From contig OV696605.1 of NCBI GenBank assembly GCA_927797885.1, forward strand, positions 186,001 through 250,000: a stretch of DNA of 64,000 bases, in the 5' to 3' direction. This DNA comes from Gloeomargaritales cyanobacterium VI4D9. Its GTDB lineage: Bacteria; Cyanobacteriota; Cyanobacteriia; Gloeomargaritales; Gloeomargaritaceae. Below the pieces are notes generated by a model. It did not search any database and was not told the DNA's origin. It was given only the letters and a program-made list of their open reading frames with translations. Of the stretch, positions 9,762 through 18,508 are shown in pieces; positions within the stretch are counted from its first letter, which is position 1, and each line of letters opens with the position of its first letter. The translations under genes and the position numbers were made by a program.

Positions 9762-9944
9762 GTGTCCAATCGGATTCCAGCCGACCAAATCAAACCCGAA
9801 TTGGAAAAGATAGTTAAGGAGGCGGAGACACAAGAACCGGAACTAGCCAAACGTTTAACCTGGTTTCTTCGTTGGATCAAAGATGAAAAAACCGGACTTT
9901 TGACAAAAAAACGTTTGGTTATGGATTTACAGTCTTTTAAGTAA
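9762..9944 (+). CDS. Small charged ORF of uncertain reality
   Basis: 60 codons starting with GTG 20 bp after clpX, rich in Lys/Glu (KPELEKIVKEAETQEPELAKRLTWFLRW). No Shine-Dalgarno sequence is visible. The last five codons and the stop lie inside an R115 repeat that starts at 9929, so the present C-terminus is repeat-supplied. It may be the remnant of a longer gene cut by the repeat. I do not recognise a family. Confidence 0.3.
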   Translation: MSNRIPADQIKPELEKIVKEAETQEPELAKRLTWFLRWIKDEKTGLLTKKRLVMDLQSFK

Positions 9945-10043
9945 TTATGGGATACGGTTAAACCCCATTTGCCGTAGGTCAATCGTGCTGAGGTTTCAGA
10001 ATAAGCGAGGCTTTTTGCATCCTTTAATTGATAAATAGACTGT
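9929..10043. repeat. R115 miniature repeat, copy 1
   Basis: 115 bp with ends ACAGTC and GACTGT, in inverse orientation to the copy at 38307-38421 and matching it over most of its length. The outermost bases read TACAGTC...GACTGTA, consistent with a TA target duplication. Contains AAAAAGCCTCG-type sequence in inverse sense. No coding capacity. Confidence 0.85.
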
Positions 10044-10123
10044 AACCGTTTGAGATGGCCGTGGAAATATCCCTATAAGATTTAGTTATCCTAGAATTGA
10101 ATTACGAAATTGATTTGGTTGGC

Positions 10124-10690
10124 ATGATACCGGTATTAGCCGTGTTGGCGGCGGCGGCGGCGGGTGGATTTCGTTTGGCAATGCCCCTGCTGTTGGTCTT
10201 GATTTTGCGGCGGCAAGATGGGTGGGAACAAGTGCCGATTTTGGGGCAATTTTCCCCGGCGGTGACTCTAGGTATCCTCAGTGCTTGGACGGTCTGGGAA
10301 TTGTTAGTGACGATACAACCCTGGGGGATGCGGTTGGTGCAACCTTTGCAGGTGTTGTTTAGCCCGTTTGTGGGCTGGATATTGGGGGTGATGACGGCGC
10401 AGGTGGTGGGGATTCCTACGGGTTTGTGGGATATGATGGGACTGATGGGAAGTGCGTTGGCGCTACTGTTGCAGTTGGTGCAGGTGGGGTGGTTCTACCG
10501 ATGGGGACGGTTCCCCGCCTGGGTGATTTTGGTACAGGATAGCCTGTGCGGTTTGTTGGCGGTGTTTGCCCTGCAAGCCCCGCAACAGGGAGGGTTGATT
10601 GCCTTGCTCTTGCTCTGGTTGGCTCTGCGGATGTCGAAGGACTGGCAACGGCAGTTTCAACGCCACCGGCGGGCACAAGCACCGGATTAG
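10124..10690 (+). CDS. DUF4126-like integral membrane protein
   Basis: 188 residues from the ATG at 10124; the frame extends to a TTG at 10097, but no ribosome-binding site favours either start. Several hydrophobic segments alternate with short polar loops. The N-terminal LAAAAAGGFRLAMPLLLV and the later VGWILGVMTAQVVG and DSLCGLLAVF fit the DUF4126 family of small membrane proteins of unknown function. Convergent with the gene at 10698, only 7 bp away. Confidence 0.7.
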   Translation: MIPVLAVLAAAAAGGFRLAMPLLLVLILRRQDGWEQVPILGQFSPAVTLGILSAWTVWELLVTIQPWGMRLVQPLQVLFSPFVGWILGVMTAQVVGIPTGLWDMMGLMGSALALLLQLVQVGWFYRWGRFPAWVILVQDSLCGLLAVFALQAPQQGGLIALLLLWLALRMSKDWQRQFQRHRRAQAPD

Positions 10691-10697
10691 GGAGCGT

Positions 10698-11507
10698 TTA
10701 CCATTGGGGATAGCCGGTTTTCGGATCCATCGGTTGATACCGTTCTGGGGGGGGCAAATCCCCCGGTTTCGCCACGCGCCAAGCCACTTCGCCGCGCTTT
10801 TTCCCCACCCGCACGAACACGAACCCGGAATCCTCGAACAGTTCCCCATGTTCGGTGATGGTACGGGGGGAGACCCGCAGGAGATGGGCCACCTCGGAAG
10901 TGCTCAAAATCCAGCCATTGCGATGGGCTTCTTCCAGGGTGCGGAGGTATTCCAGGGGGTCGGTGGTGGGTTGGAGTTGGGCCAGACGGGTGGCGACCGC
11001 ATCGGCAATCACCCCGGCGGTGGAGCGCATACTGGTGACCACGGCTCCGGCCACCGCATCGGCAACCGTGCCAATCAAATGGCTGAGATTGACGGGAATC
11101 TCCGTGCGGTTGAGACTCAAATCGGTGGGAGGGGTGGGTTCCTGGGCGAGAAAATCGTTGATGGTTCCCCCCTGCTGCAAATGGTTGTGCAGTTGATCCA
11201 ACCGCTCCAATTCCTGGGTGGTAATGTAGGCCCGGCGACTGACTTTGAAGGGTTTGATCCCCAAGCCCTTGAGCCGGTTGTAGAGGGCGTTGTGCCCCAA
11301 TTGGTAGCGGTCTTCCAGAAGTTCGACGGGGAAACTGTCAATTTGGGTGTCGGAATCCAACCCGGCGGGGTCAACACGATTGTCCGGGTGATGTCCATTG
11401 GCGGGGGCGGGCATGGCACTCCTCGGTTGGGTAGCATGAACGGGATGAGTGATGGGAATTCCCATGTCATTTCCCCCTATGGTAGCAAGTGGGGCAAAAT
11501 CTGCCAA
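10698..11507 (-). CDS. Cyanobacterial protein with two helix-turn-helix-like segments
   Basis: 269 residues, no family name that I recognise. A disordered N-terminal 50 residues precede a MerR/excisionase-like segment (PVELLEDRYQLGHNALYNRL, near 60) followed by KVSRRAYITTQELERL. A central region carries Ala/Val-rich helices (AVAGAVVTSMRS), and a second HTH-like segment (ILSTSEVAHLLRVSPRTI) lies near residue 205, with a beta-wing-like FVRVGKKRGEVAWRV after it. Probably DNA-binding. An internal Met near residue 15 is an alternative start. Divergent from the RNB-like gene 51 bp away, a natural candidate for its control. Confidence 0.6.
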   Translation of the reverse strand: MADFAPLATIGGNDMGIPITHPVHATQPRSAMPAPANGHHPDNRVDPAGLDSDTQIDSFPVELLEDRYQLGHNALYNRLKGLGIKPFKVSRRAYITTQELERLDQLHNHLQQGGTINDFLAQEPTPPTDLSLNRTEIPVNLSHLIGTVADAVAGAVVTSMRSTAGVIADAVATRLAQLQPTTDPLEYLRTLEEAHRNGWILSTSEVAHLLRVSPRTITEHGELFEDSGFVFVRVGKKRGEVAWRVAKPGDLPPPERYQPMDPKTGYPQW

Positions 11508-11558
11508 GATGGGGGGATGGGAATGGTAAAGTGAAACCAGGAGGATGCGGGGAAAGCC

Positions 11559-13634
11559 ATGCCGTTTTCGATTGCCGAATTATTAGGAAATCTGCCGGAA
11601 GACAAGTTAATTGCTCCCAAGGTGTTGGCGAAAAAACTCTTTTGCGAGGATGAAAACGACCGCCTGCGTTTGAAAATTGCCCTGGATGCTCTCACCAAGT
11701 TGGAGTTGGTGACGGAGGAGTTTGGCAAATACCGGCGGGTGACCATGCCGGATGTGGTCAAAGCCCGGTTGCGGTTTTCTCGGGGCAGTTTTTGGGCGAT
11801 TCAAGAGGAACCGGGGGCGGCGGACATTTACATCCCAGCCCGCTACCTGGGAACCGCCTGGCATGGGGACCGGGGTTTGATCAAGGTGATGCGGAAGGGG
11901 CGCAACCGCCGCAGTCCCGAGGGGGAAGTGTTTGTAGTGTTGGAGCGGGCGATTACGGCTCTGGTGGCGCAGGTGCAACGGACGGAGACGGGCTATGTGG
12001 CCAAACCGATGGATGAACGGTTGAATATCACGGTCACGTTGCCGGAGACGGTGGCCGAATGGGAGGAGCAGTTGGTCTATGTGACGATTGCCCGTTATCC
12101 CCTGGCCCAACTCCCGGCGCAGGGGGTGGTGAAACGGGTTTTGGGGCCGGATGCGGGCAGGGCTGACCCCGCCACCTTGGTTTTGTGTAAACACAACCTC
12201 CTGCCGGATGCACCGGAAACCTTGCCGAAGACGTTGGCGCCGATGGGGGATGAATTGCCCCGCCAGGACTACCGGGAGCGGGTGACCTGGGGGCTAGGCA
12301 ATTTAGCGGTCTCCTGGGAACCGGGGGCGGATGGGGGGCGTTTGCTGGGAATCCATATCCCCGATGCCACTGGGAGTATCCCCCCGGAAACCCTAGTGGA
12401 TTGGTATGCCAGCCAGCAGGGGGCGAGTTTTGGTTTGGCGGAGATCAGGGCACCCATGACCCCGCCTCTGCCGGTTCGCACCGAATGGCCGAGCCTTTCC
12501 CTGTGGGTGGCGGTGGATAGTACGGGGGAAATTGGTACTTACCGCCTTGAGCCGGGGTGGGTACGGGTGACCGCAACGCCCCCAGCAGAATTGGTTCAGG
12601 GGGTGACCGAGTGGGTGATGGGTACCCAAACGGCACCGGGTTTGACCTTGGCGGAACCCCAACTGACCCCGGATGAGCATCCCACCGGGTTTCCCCTGGT
12701 ACATCTCTCCGGGGAGCAGGCGGTGGCCCAGCGGCTGGCAATCTTGGCGAATCATCTCTTGGCACGGCATATGCAGGCGTTGCAACTGCCGGGTTTGTTC
12801 CGGGTGCAACCCCCACCGGATGCGGAAGCCTGGGAACGGTATCGCTTTCTCTTGACGGAATTGGGGCTGAACCCCCCGCAGGAATTGGATACCCGCATGC
12901 TCTTGCCGATGATCCAGTCCCATGAATGGGCACCCTTGCTCCAGGATTTGTTCCTGGAAATTCTCAAGCCCCCCACCGATAGCCTGCAACCGGGGGCGCA
13001 TTTTGGGGTAGGCAGGGAGCCGTATCTGCATGGGGTGGCGGCCTTTGACCGCTACGCCGATCTACATAACCAGCGGGTGCTGTGGGCCTTATTTACTCAC
13101 GGGAAAGACCGGAAAAGTCCCCGCTCGAAGGAGACCATTGACCCCCGCAGTAGCACCTGTCATGGTCGGGTGGATTGGCCGGTACTGCCCCCCAGCGTCC
13201 AGGAGGAGTTGTACCACCGGGCGCAACAACTGCTCCCCCAGCTGCAGGAGCGGGAACGAGCCCACCGGCAGGCGCGGGAGGACTACCGCCATCTGGTGTG
13301 GTTGCATCGCTGTCAGCTTAGCCCCGGCCAGACCGTGCGGGGCTTGGTGGTGGGGGTGGAATCCTACGGCTTTTTCGTGGCGATTCAGCATACCCCCCTG
13401 CAGGGACTGGTGCATGTGACCGCCTTGAAAAATGACTGGTATGAATTTCGCCCCAAGCAACAGGCGCTGGTGGGACGGAAAACCAATGCCACCTTTGCGG
13501 TGGGGGCAGTAATGGAGGTGGTGGTCAAAGGCATTGATTACTACCGGCAACAGGTGGACTTGGTACTGCCGCCGGAAATGGTTGCACCGATGGAACCCCC
13601 GGATGCTATCCCCACCGATGGATTGCCTGGATGA
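11559..13634 (+). CDS. RNase II/R-family (RNB) protein lacking catalytic aspartates, with S1 domain
   Basis: 691 residues. An N-terminal winged-helix-like region (about 1-70) and cold-shock-like region precede an RNB core recognised by LLGIHIPDATGSIPPETLVDWYASQQG and FDRYADLHNQRVL. A C-terminal S1 domain (about 585-670, VRGLVVGVESYGFFVAI) follows. In active RNB enzymes the strand before the GVHIADV motif carries an acidic cluster of the DxxDxDD type; here that stretch reads VTWGLGNLAVSWEP with no aspartates, and the SPIRRY signature is altered. It probably binds RNA without hydrolysing it. Cyanobacteria have an RNB homologue called Zam, linked to acetazolamide resistance, and this may be that lineage. 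Confidence 0.75.
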   Translation: MPFSIAELLGNLPEDKLIAPKVLAKKLFCEDENDRLRLKIALDALTKLELVTEEFGKYRRVTMPDVVKARLRFSRGSFWAIQEEPGAADIYIPARYLGTAWHGDRGLIKVMRKGRNRRSPEGEVFVVLERAITALVAQVQRTETGYVAKPMDERLNITVTLPETVAEWEEQLVYVTIARYPLAQLPAQGVVKRVLGPDAGRADPATLVLCKHNLLPDAPETLPKTLAPMGDELPRQDYRERVTWGLGNLAVSWEPGADGGRLLGIHIPDATGSIPPETLVDWYASQQGASFGLAEIRAPMTPPLPVRTEWPSLSLWVAVDSTGEIGTYRLEPGWVRVTATPPAELVQGVTEWVMGTQTAPGLTLAEPQLTPDEHPTGFPLVHLSGEQAVAQRLAILANHLLARHMQALQLPGLFRVQPPPDAEAWERYRFLLTELGLNPPQELDTRMLLPMIQSHEWAPLLQDLFLEILKPPTDSLQPGAHFGVGREPYLHGVAAFDRYADLHNQRVLWALFTHGKDRKSPRSKETIDPRSSTCHGRVDWPVLPPSVQEELYHRAQQLLPQLQERERAHRQAREDYRHLVWLHRCQLSPGQTVRGLVVGVESYGFFVAIQHTPLQGLVHVTALKNDWYEFRPKQQALVGRKTNATFAVGAVMEVVVKGIDYYRQQVDLVLPPEMVAPMEPPDAIPTDGLPG

Positions 13635-13713
13635 TTGACGCTTGCCCTCGAGAGTTGTTAGCCTAACGACGACTTGTAGGGACGGTTCCCACCCATGCAA
13701 CCCGGGGAGGTTT

Positions 13714-15060
13714 ATGGCAACGTGGCAAGTAACGATGACAGGCATCACGTTCCTGCTGGTCTTGGTGCTGATCATGACCGAGTGGGTACATCTGACCGTG
13801 GCCGCACTCCTGGGGGCGATGGTCTTGGTTTTTATCCATGTCCTCAGTTTGGGGGAGGCGGTGGGCTATATTGGCCAAAGCTACAGCACCCTGGCCTTGT
13901 TTTTTGGCGTGATGGTCTTGGTACGGGCGTTTGAGCCGACCAAAATTTTTGAATACTGGGCGACCCAGATGGTGCTGTTTGCCCGGGGGCAGGGGAAACG
14001 CCTGCTGTTGGGGGTGGTGGGGCTGACGACGGTGGTGACCGCCTTTTTGCCCAATGCCACAACGGTGATGCTCCTGGCTCCCCTATTCCCCACCTTGGCC
14101 GAGGAAATTGGGGTGGATTGTGTCCCCCTGTTGATTTTGTTGGTGATCACAGCCAACAGTGGCAGTTTATTGACCCTGGTGGGGGACCCAGTGACCTTTA
14201 TCATCGGGGATGCGATGGGCATGGGTTTTCTGGAGTATTTCTGGCGGTTGAGCCTAGCGGGGGTGGTGGCGGTGGGAACCATCCTGGTCATGTTGCCCTG
14301 GTTGTTTCCCAAAACCTGGCGCAAGCAGTTAACTAATTTGGAGCAGTTGCCCCATCCCCAGGTGAACCATCCGCTGATGTTGACGGCGGGGAGTGTGATT
14401 GTCCTGTTTGTGTTGGTCTTTTTTGTGGTGGGGGAGTACTTGCCCGTGCCCATGACTCCGGCGGGGGTGGCGTTGATGGGGGCGACCTTAGCCCTGCTGT
14501 TGGCGCACAATAGCAAAATTGATACAGTACACAACATTCTGCGGGATGTGGACTGGAGTACCTTGATTTTTTTCATGTCTTTTTTTGTGTTGATTGGCGG
14601 CTTGGAAAAAGCGGGGATTATTCAACAACTTTCCCAAGTCATGGCGCAGGTATTGGGCAATAATATGGCCTTGAATGCCCTATTGATTTTGCTGTTGACG
14701 GGGGTACTTTCCAGTTTGGTGCCCAACATTCCTTTGGCGGTCGCCATGATAGCTTTGTTAAATTCTTATCTGGTGCAGGAGGGGTGGGTGAGTGCGGCGA
14801 TTTTAGAACCCGGGGTGCAGAGGGAACTGCCGGCGGCGGTACAGCCCCTCTTTTTCGCCATGATGATCGGGGGCACCTTGGGGGGCAATGGCACGTTGAT
14901 CGGCGCTTCCGCCAATATCGTGGCCGCCGGGGTGGCGGAACAACATGGTCGCCGCATTTCCTTTGGCGGGTTTTTGCTCTACGGACTGCCCGTGATGATT
15001 GCCCAGTTGGGCACGGGGGCGATTTTTTTGTTGGTGCGGTTTTTCCTCCTGCCGGGTTGA
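13714..15060 (+). CDS. ArsB/NhaD-type ion permease
   Basis: 448 residues from the ATG at 13714, which has GGGGAGG 3 bp upstream. About eleven hydrophobic segments. Family-typical pieces include VTAFLPNATTVMLLAPLFPTL, NSGSLLTLVGDPVTFIIG near 150 and, in the second half, GGTLGGNGTLIGASANIVAAGVAE, the paired discontinuous-helix motifs of the ion-transporter superfamily. Substrate could be arsenite, Na+/H+ or an organic/inorganic anion; no ars genes adjoin. The stop codon abuts a decayed TnpB fragment. Confidence 0.85.
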   Translation: MATWQVTMTGITFLLVLVLIMTEWVHLTVAALLGAMVLVFIHVLSLGEAVGYIGQSYSTLALFFGVMVLVRAFEPTKIFEYWATQMVLFARGQGKRLLLGVVGLTTVVTAFLPNATTVMLLAPLFPTLAEEIGVDCVPLLILLVITANSGSLLTLVGDPVTFIIGDAMGMGFLEYFWRLSLAGVVAVGTILVMLPWLFPKTWRKQLTNLEQLPHPQVNHPLMLTAGSVIVLFVLVFFVVGEYLPVPMTPAGVALMGATLALLLAHNSKIDTVHNILRDVDWSTLIFFMSFFVLIGGLEKAGIIQQLSQVMAQVLGNNMALNALLILLLTGVLSSLVPNIPLAVAMIALLNSYLVQEGWVSAAILEPGVQRELPAAVQPLFFAMMIGGTLGGNGTLIGASANIVAAGVAEQHGRRISFGGFLLYGLPVMIAQLGTGAIFLLVRFFLLPG

Positions 15061-15325
15061 GAACGCCGCCCTCAATATCCTCACGAAGGGTTTGGAGATG
15101 GTAGGGATCATCTGGAACAACGGTACCTCAGGGCAGTGCCTCCGGCACGCTACGCTTAGGAGGGAACCGCCCCGCAAGGGGGAACGCTATGGCTTGCGCC
15201 ACCTACGGAAGGAGGAGAGATGCACCTCTGCTGTTGAGGGGCAACCCGATACAGTAAGTGCGCTCGCTGTTCGCGTAGCGGAACGGAGTTCTTACCAAGA
15301 ACAAGAATCCCCTGCCCTTAGGTAG
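15059..15325 (+). pseudogene. C-terminal remnant of an IS200/IS605 TnpB gene
   Basis: The frame encodes NAALNILTKGLE followed, after about 70 residues, by SYQEQESPALR and stop. NAALNIL after the last catalytic Asp and a QESPAL ending are typical of the C-terminus of cyanobacterial TnpB proteins. The middle (QCLRHATLRREPP, ERYGLRHLRKEE, ALAVRVAERS) is encoded by palindromic GC-rich repeat-like insertions that kept the frame open. All upstream domains, including the RuvC core and zinc finger, are gone. The remnant starts right at the permease stop codon, so the element appears to have been trimmed against that gene. Confidence 0.72.
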
Positions 15326-15338
15326 GGGAGTATGTCAA
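15290..15338 (+). mobile_element. IS200/IS605-type right end
   Basis: AAGAATCCCCT, a short loop and AGGGGAGTATGTCAA form the hairpin-plus-tail typical of the right end of IS605-group elements, where the TnpB stop codon and the 3' part of the guide (omega) RNA lie. No left end or TnpA was found. A second such end is at 48004-48033. Confidence 0.65.
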
Positions 15339-16214
15339 TTATTTATCTGGACTAGAAAAGAGAATCAGGGGATAGGGAATGCGGCGCAACAATTCCCCGC
15401 CCAAGGAAAGGGACAAATCCCACAGCTTGGTCATGTGTGCCTCCGTCAGGGTCACTGCACTGATGTCTAATGTCTGCGCCAAGGTCATACAGGCTTCCAC
15501 CGGATCCCCCGTCCGCACGTGGGTATAGACCTGGGAAATGTAAGGGGACAAATGGGTAGCCACCGCCTGCAACTCCTGCTCAGCCCGCCGGATTTCCTGG
15601 GGGTCGGGGTCAAAATCCCGCCGAATCGGGTCTGTCACCACCCACACCAGATGACAACATTCCACCCGGGGAATGGGGTTTTTTTGCACCTGTGCCAACA
15701 CGCACTCCAGCAAGTGTTTCGACTCCGGGCGACCCCGGTAGGGCAACATCAAATGGTAAAACAGATGGCGACACCGTAAATCCAATTCTTCCGCCGTCAA
15801 CACCTGCACCAGTTGGGGGCGTATCACCATCAGGGGAATTTCACATTTACGCATGATATTGAGGGCATCGCTTCCCACAAACTTCTCCGCCAAGGCGTTG
15901 CGCTGTTGGGTGCCCACAATGATCAAATCCGCCCGCACCTCCTGCGCCACTTGTACCACCACCTCCGCTGGTTTCCCGGAGCGAATGATCCGTTGCACCT
16001 CCACCCCGCCAGTATCCGTAGGTAGGGTCAGCTTTTCTGCCGCCGCCGCCAGTGCCTCCGTATCTTCCCGCACCCGCACGCCCACATCCCGGTAGGGCAC
16101 CCCATGCACAAAGATCACTGCCTCCACCCCCCCCGCCCCCAAGGCCGGGAGAAAATGGCTAAATCGGTACAACCCATCCTGCAAATCTGTGGCAATAACC
16201 AATCGCTTGAACAC
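15339..16214 (-). CDS. Universal stress protein (UspA-like), two-part
   Basis: 291 residues. The N-terminal half follows the UspA fold: KRLVIATDLQDG start and an ADLIIVGTQQRNALAEKFVGSDALNIMRKCEIPLMVIRP stretch (about 108-143) that carries the G-x2-G-x9-G(S/T)-like nucleotide-binding loop in altered form. The C-terminal half looks like a diverged second Usp domain (AQTLDISAVTLTEAHMTKLWDLSLSLGGELLRRIPYPLILF). Probably a cytoplasmic stress or signalling protein. Its stop codon sits immediately beside the IS605-type right end, so the insertion just missed the coding region. Confidence 0.8.
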   Translation of the reverse strand: MFKRLVIATDLQDGLYRFSHFLPALGAGGVEAVIFVHGVPYRDVGVRVREDTEALAAAAEKLTLPTDTGGVEVQRIIRSGKPAEVVVQVAQEVRADLIIVGTQQRNALAEKFVGSDALNIMRKCEIPLMVIRPQLVQVLTAEELDLRCRHLFYHLMLPYRGRPESKHLLECVLAQVQKNPIPRVECCHLVWVVTDPIRRDFDPDPQEIRRAEQELQAVATHLSPYISQVYTHVRTGDPVEACMTLAQTLDISAVTLTEAHMTKLWDLSLSLGGELLRRIPYPLILFSSPDK

Positions 16215-16426
16215 CCCCGCACCCCCGCTTAAACGGTTAAATTAACCCATTATGATTGACTGTGCCTACCCTTGAGCAGTTTAACATACCCGCAGATACA
16301 GTGCTTGAGTAATGTTCAGAATGTCCCCAAGCCTAGAACAGGGTAGCAGTCACACTTGATTGGTTGAGGAAAAGGTTTACATTTACAAAATCGGGGGTCG
16401 CAGGGGCATTGTCCCTAGCTTAATCC
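16215..16426. other. Gap between usp and the ABC ATPase gene
   Basis: 212 bp holding the upstream region of the Usp gene and the 3' side of the ABC ATPase gene. A short piece GGGGGTCGCAGGGGCATTGTCCCT (about 16393-16416) resembles the core of the R97/R4 repeats without their ends. No small gene or clear terminator was recognised. Confidence 0.4.
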
Positions 16427-17302
16427 CTAATCCAATTGATGCCCGGTCAATTCCACAAATACATCCTCCAGGTTGGATGGGCGGACCAGCAGTCCGGTTT
16501 TGTCTTCAAAATTGGCTAGGTAGGCGTTGGCGGCAGCCAAATCCGGGAAAAATTTATGTTCCCAACGGTCGCCCAACTGTTTCACCACCAACCCTTCCCC
16601 CAACTGCCGCCGTAATTCCGGCACCGTCCCCTGGGCAATTAGCTTTCCCCCGTCAATAATCCCCACCCGCTGGCAGAGATATTCCACTTCTTCCATGTAA
16701 TGGCTGGTCAGGACAATGGTCATGCCGTCCTGGTTCAATTGGCGGATGATTGCCCAGAGTTTGCGGCGGGTTTGGGGGTCGAGTCCCACCGTCGGTTCAT
16801 CTAAGAATAAAATCTGGGGTTGATGCAAGAGGGCACGGGCAATTTGCAACCGCCGTTTCATGCCCCCGGAGAGGATTTTGGCTGGATCATCCCGCCGCTC
16901 GGTTAATTCCACATACTCTAGCCAATAATTAATCCGTCGCCGCCGTTCCGCCAGGGGAATATGGTGCAGACGACCGTGAAATTCCATATTTTCCCATACG
17001 GTTAAATCCCCATCCACGCTCACCTGTTGGAGTACGACCCCAATACGACGGCGTACCTCCAGGGGTTGTTTGACTACATTGCACCCGGCGACCCAAATAT
17101 CCCCCTCGCTGGGGCGGGTGAGGGTGGTGACCATGCGAATGGTGGTGGATTTGCCTGCCCCGTTGGGACCGAGCAACCCAAAGGCTTCCCCCCGCTCAAT
17201 CGCCAGGGTTAAATCCTGCACCACGGGTTTGCGGTTGTAAACCTTGTAAACTCCCTGCAAACAAACCGCTGTGGCGCAGGTTTGGCAGTATGAGTGGTTC
17301 AT
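16427..17302 (-). CDS. ABC transporter ATP-binding protein (DrrA-like)
   Basis: 291 residues. Walker [10 protein letters not shown] near residue 44, Q-loop [12 protein letters not shown], signature [12 protein letters not shown] near 145, Walker [14 protein letters not shown] and the H-loop [11 protein letters not shown]. The long C-terminal tail fits the DrrA/NatA branch of drug, polysaccharide and Na+ exporters. No permease gene is adjacent. An N-terminal cluster ([13 protein letters not shown]) carries three Cys. Its start ATG overlaps the yidD stop (ATGA), so translation is coupled. Substrate unknown. Confidence 0.88.
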   Translation of the reverse strand: MNHSYCQTCATAVCLQGVYKVYNRKPVVQDLTLAIERGEAFGLLGPNGAGKSTTIRMVTTLTRPSEGDIWVAGCNVVKQPLEVRRRIGVVLQQVSVDGDLTVWENMEFHGRLHHIPLAERRRRINYWLEYVELTERRDDPAKILSGGMKRRLQIARALLHQPQILFLDEPTVGLDPQTRRKLWAIIRQLNQDGMTIVLTSHYMEEVEYLCQRVGIIDGGKLIAQGTVPELRRQLGEGLVVKQLGDRWEHKFFPDLAAANAYLANFEDKTGLLVRPSNLEDVFVELTGHQLD

Positions 17303-17538
17303 CCTGACTCCTTCCCTGTGGGCAGGGTGGCCGGTACGGGGTCATACCCGCCAGGAGTAAACGGATGACATCGCCCCAGACGCATTAAAGCGAGCTTGCC
17401 CCCTGCCACCACACCAAACCGTTCGATAGCCGTGTAGGCATAGCAGGAACAGGTGGGATAAAAGCGACAACTGGGGGGCTTCAGGGGAGAAATCCACCGT
17501 TGGTAGCCCCGGATTGCCCTCAAACACAAGGATTTCAT
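17299..17538 (-). CDS. yidD: Membrane protein insertion efficiency factor YidD
   Basis: 79 residues. The sequence [34 protein letters not shown] and later [17 protein letters not shown] is the YidD/UPF0161 signature with its conserved Cys residues. Family members sit at the inner membrane and assist YidC-dependent insertion; in many bacteria the gene adjoins rnpA-yidC, which is not the case here. Both ends overlap neighbours by 4 bp (ATGA), upstream with the 96-residue gene and downstream with the ABC ATPase. Confidence 0.92.
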   Translation of the reverse strand: MKSLCLRAIRGYQRWISPLKPPSCRFYPTCSCYAYTAIERFGVVAGGKLALMRLGRCHPFTPGGYDPVPATLPTGKESG

Positions 17539-17825
17539 GGGGTCGGGCGTTGCGGTTTTTTGACGGGGGCGGTGGGGCGGGGGCGGGGCGGTTCCGCAGG
17601 CCAGGGTTGGGCCGAAAGCAGTTCCCGCCGTAACCAAACGGAGCGATACAGGTCTTGGGGGTAAAATTTTTGGCGCAGGCAAAGCACCATGTGCCGGGAG
17701 GTTTCCTCCGTATCCAGGATGACCCAGGGGCCTTCGTGGGACCAATGGTCATCTTTGAGGTAAACCGTACTGCCCTGGGCAAATTCCGGTGGGGCAGGGG
17801 GGGCGGATGGGGTGGAAAAGGTCAT
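17535..17825 (-). CDS. Small hypothetical protein upstream of yidD
   Basis: 96 residues, family not recognised. A folded-looking middle ([36 protein letters not shown], about 17-52) suggests a small beta-barrel. The C-terminus is Pro/Arg-rich ([20 protein letters not shown]). Its stop overlaps the yidD start by 4 bp, so it heads a three-gene operon. Confidence 0.65.
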   Translation of the reverse strand: MTFSTPSAPPAPPEFAQGSTVYLKDDHWSHEGPWVILDTEETSRHMVLCLRQKFYPQDLYRSVWLRRELLSAQPWPAEPPRPRPTAPVKKPQRPTP

Positions 17826-17925
17826 GGCTTTTCCGGCTCCAAAACGATGACAGTAACAGATACTGACCTATCCATATATCATACTCTGGGGATGACTGGG
17901 TTTGGGATTCCTGGGGAACCCAGCC

Positions 17926-18411
17926 TTACCTGGTTGATTGCGCCTCATTGCGCCATTCTTTCACCTTGGACAGAACGGGTTGGGTGGGATTGTTTAGCTT
18001 CAGACGAAATTGGGTGAGGCGCACGTTGCGACCATTGCCGTCGGCTACGGTGATTAGAAAAGAGGTTTCCGGCTGTTCCTGCTTGATCTCCCGGATGAAT
18101 TGATTGTGCAGGGTTGGCACCGCCAGGGGTCGCCCCTGGGTGTAATTAGGTTGGCTTAAACACAAAATCGCTGAACCATCCTGATAGCGAGCCAGGGAAA
18201 ACCAATACCGTTTGCCGCCCGCTGACAGGGTGCGCCGGAAGTCCACCCGCCAAGCGTCCTGGGAATTGCTCACCCGCTGGCACCGGCGATTGAGATAAAC
18301 GGTTGTCCCCCCCACCGGGGGCATCCAAGCGATTAACGCCAGCGTTGTCCAAACAGCCCCACCCCAGGCGTTCACTCCTACCCTTGACCAAACCTGACGG
18401 ATCATCGACAT
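17926..18411 (-). CDS. Secreted hypothetical protein
   Basis: 161 residues from the ATG at 18411, preferred because GGGGAG lies about 5 bp upstream; the frame extends to 18471. An N-terminal hydrophobic segment (VWTTLALIAWMPPVGG) looks like a signal sequence or anchor. The mature part has two Cys and a beta-rich pattern (RYWFSLARYQDGSAILCLSQPNYTQ). No family recognised. It is divergent from pnp, with 97 bp between. Confidence 0.6.
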   Translation of the reverse strand: MSMIRQVWSRVGVNAWGGAVWTTLALIAWMPPVGGTTVYLNRRCQRVSNSQDAWRVDFRRTLSAGGKRYWFSLARYQDGSAILCLSQPNYTQGRPLAVPTLHNQFIREIKQEQPETSFLITVADGNGRNVRLTQFRLKLNNPTQPVLSKVKEWRNEAQSTR

Positions 18412-18508
18412 TTCTCCCCGTGTATTGACCATAATTACCCCCCTGAGCGATGGAGTCCCCCGCTCATCCAATGTTAGGATAACGATTGATTAAAAAAGAG
18501 AGCAAACG

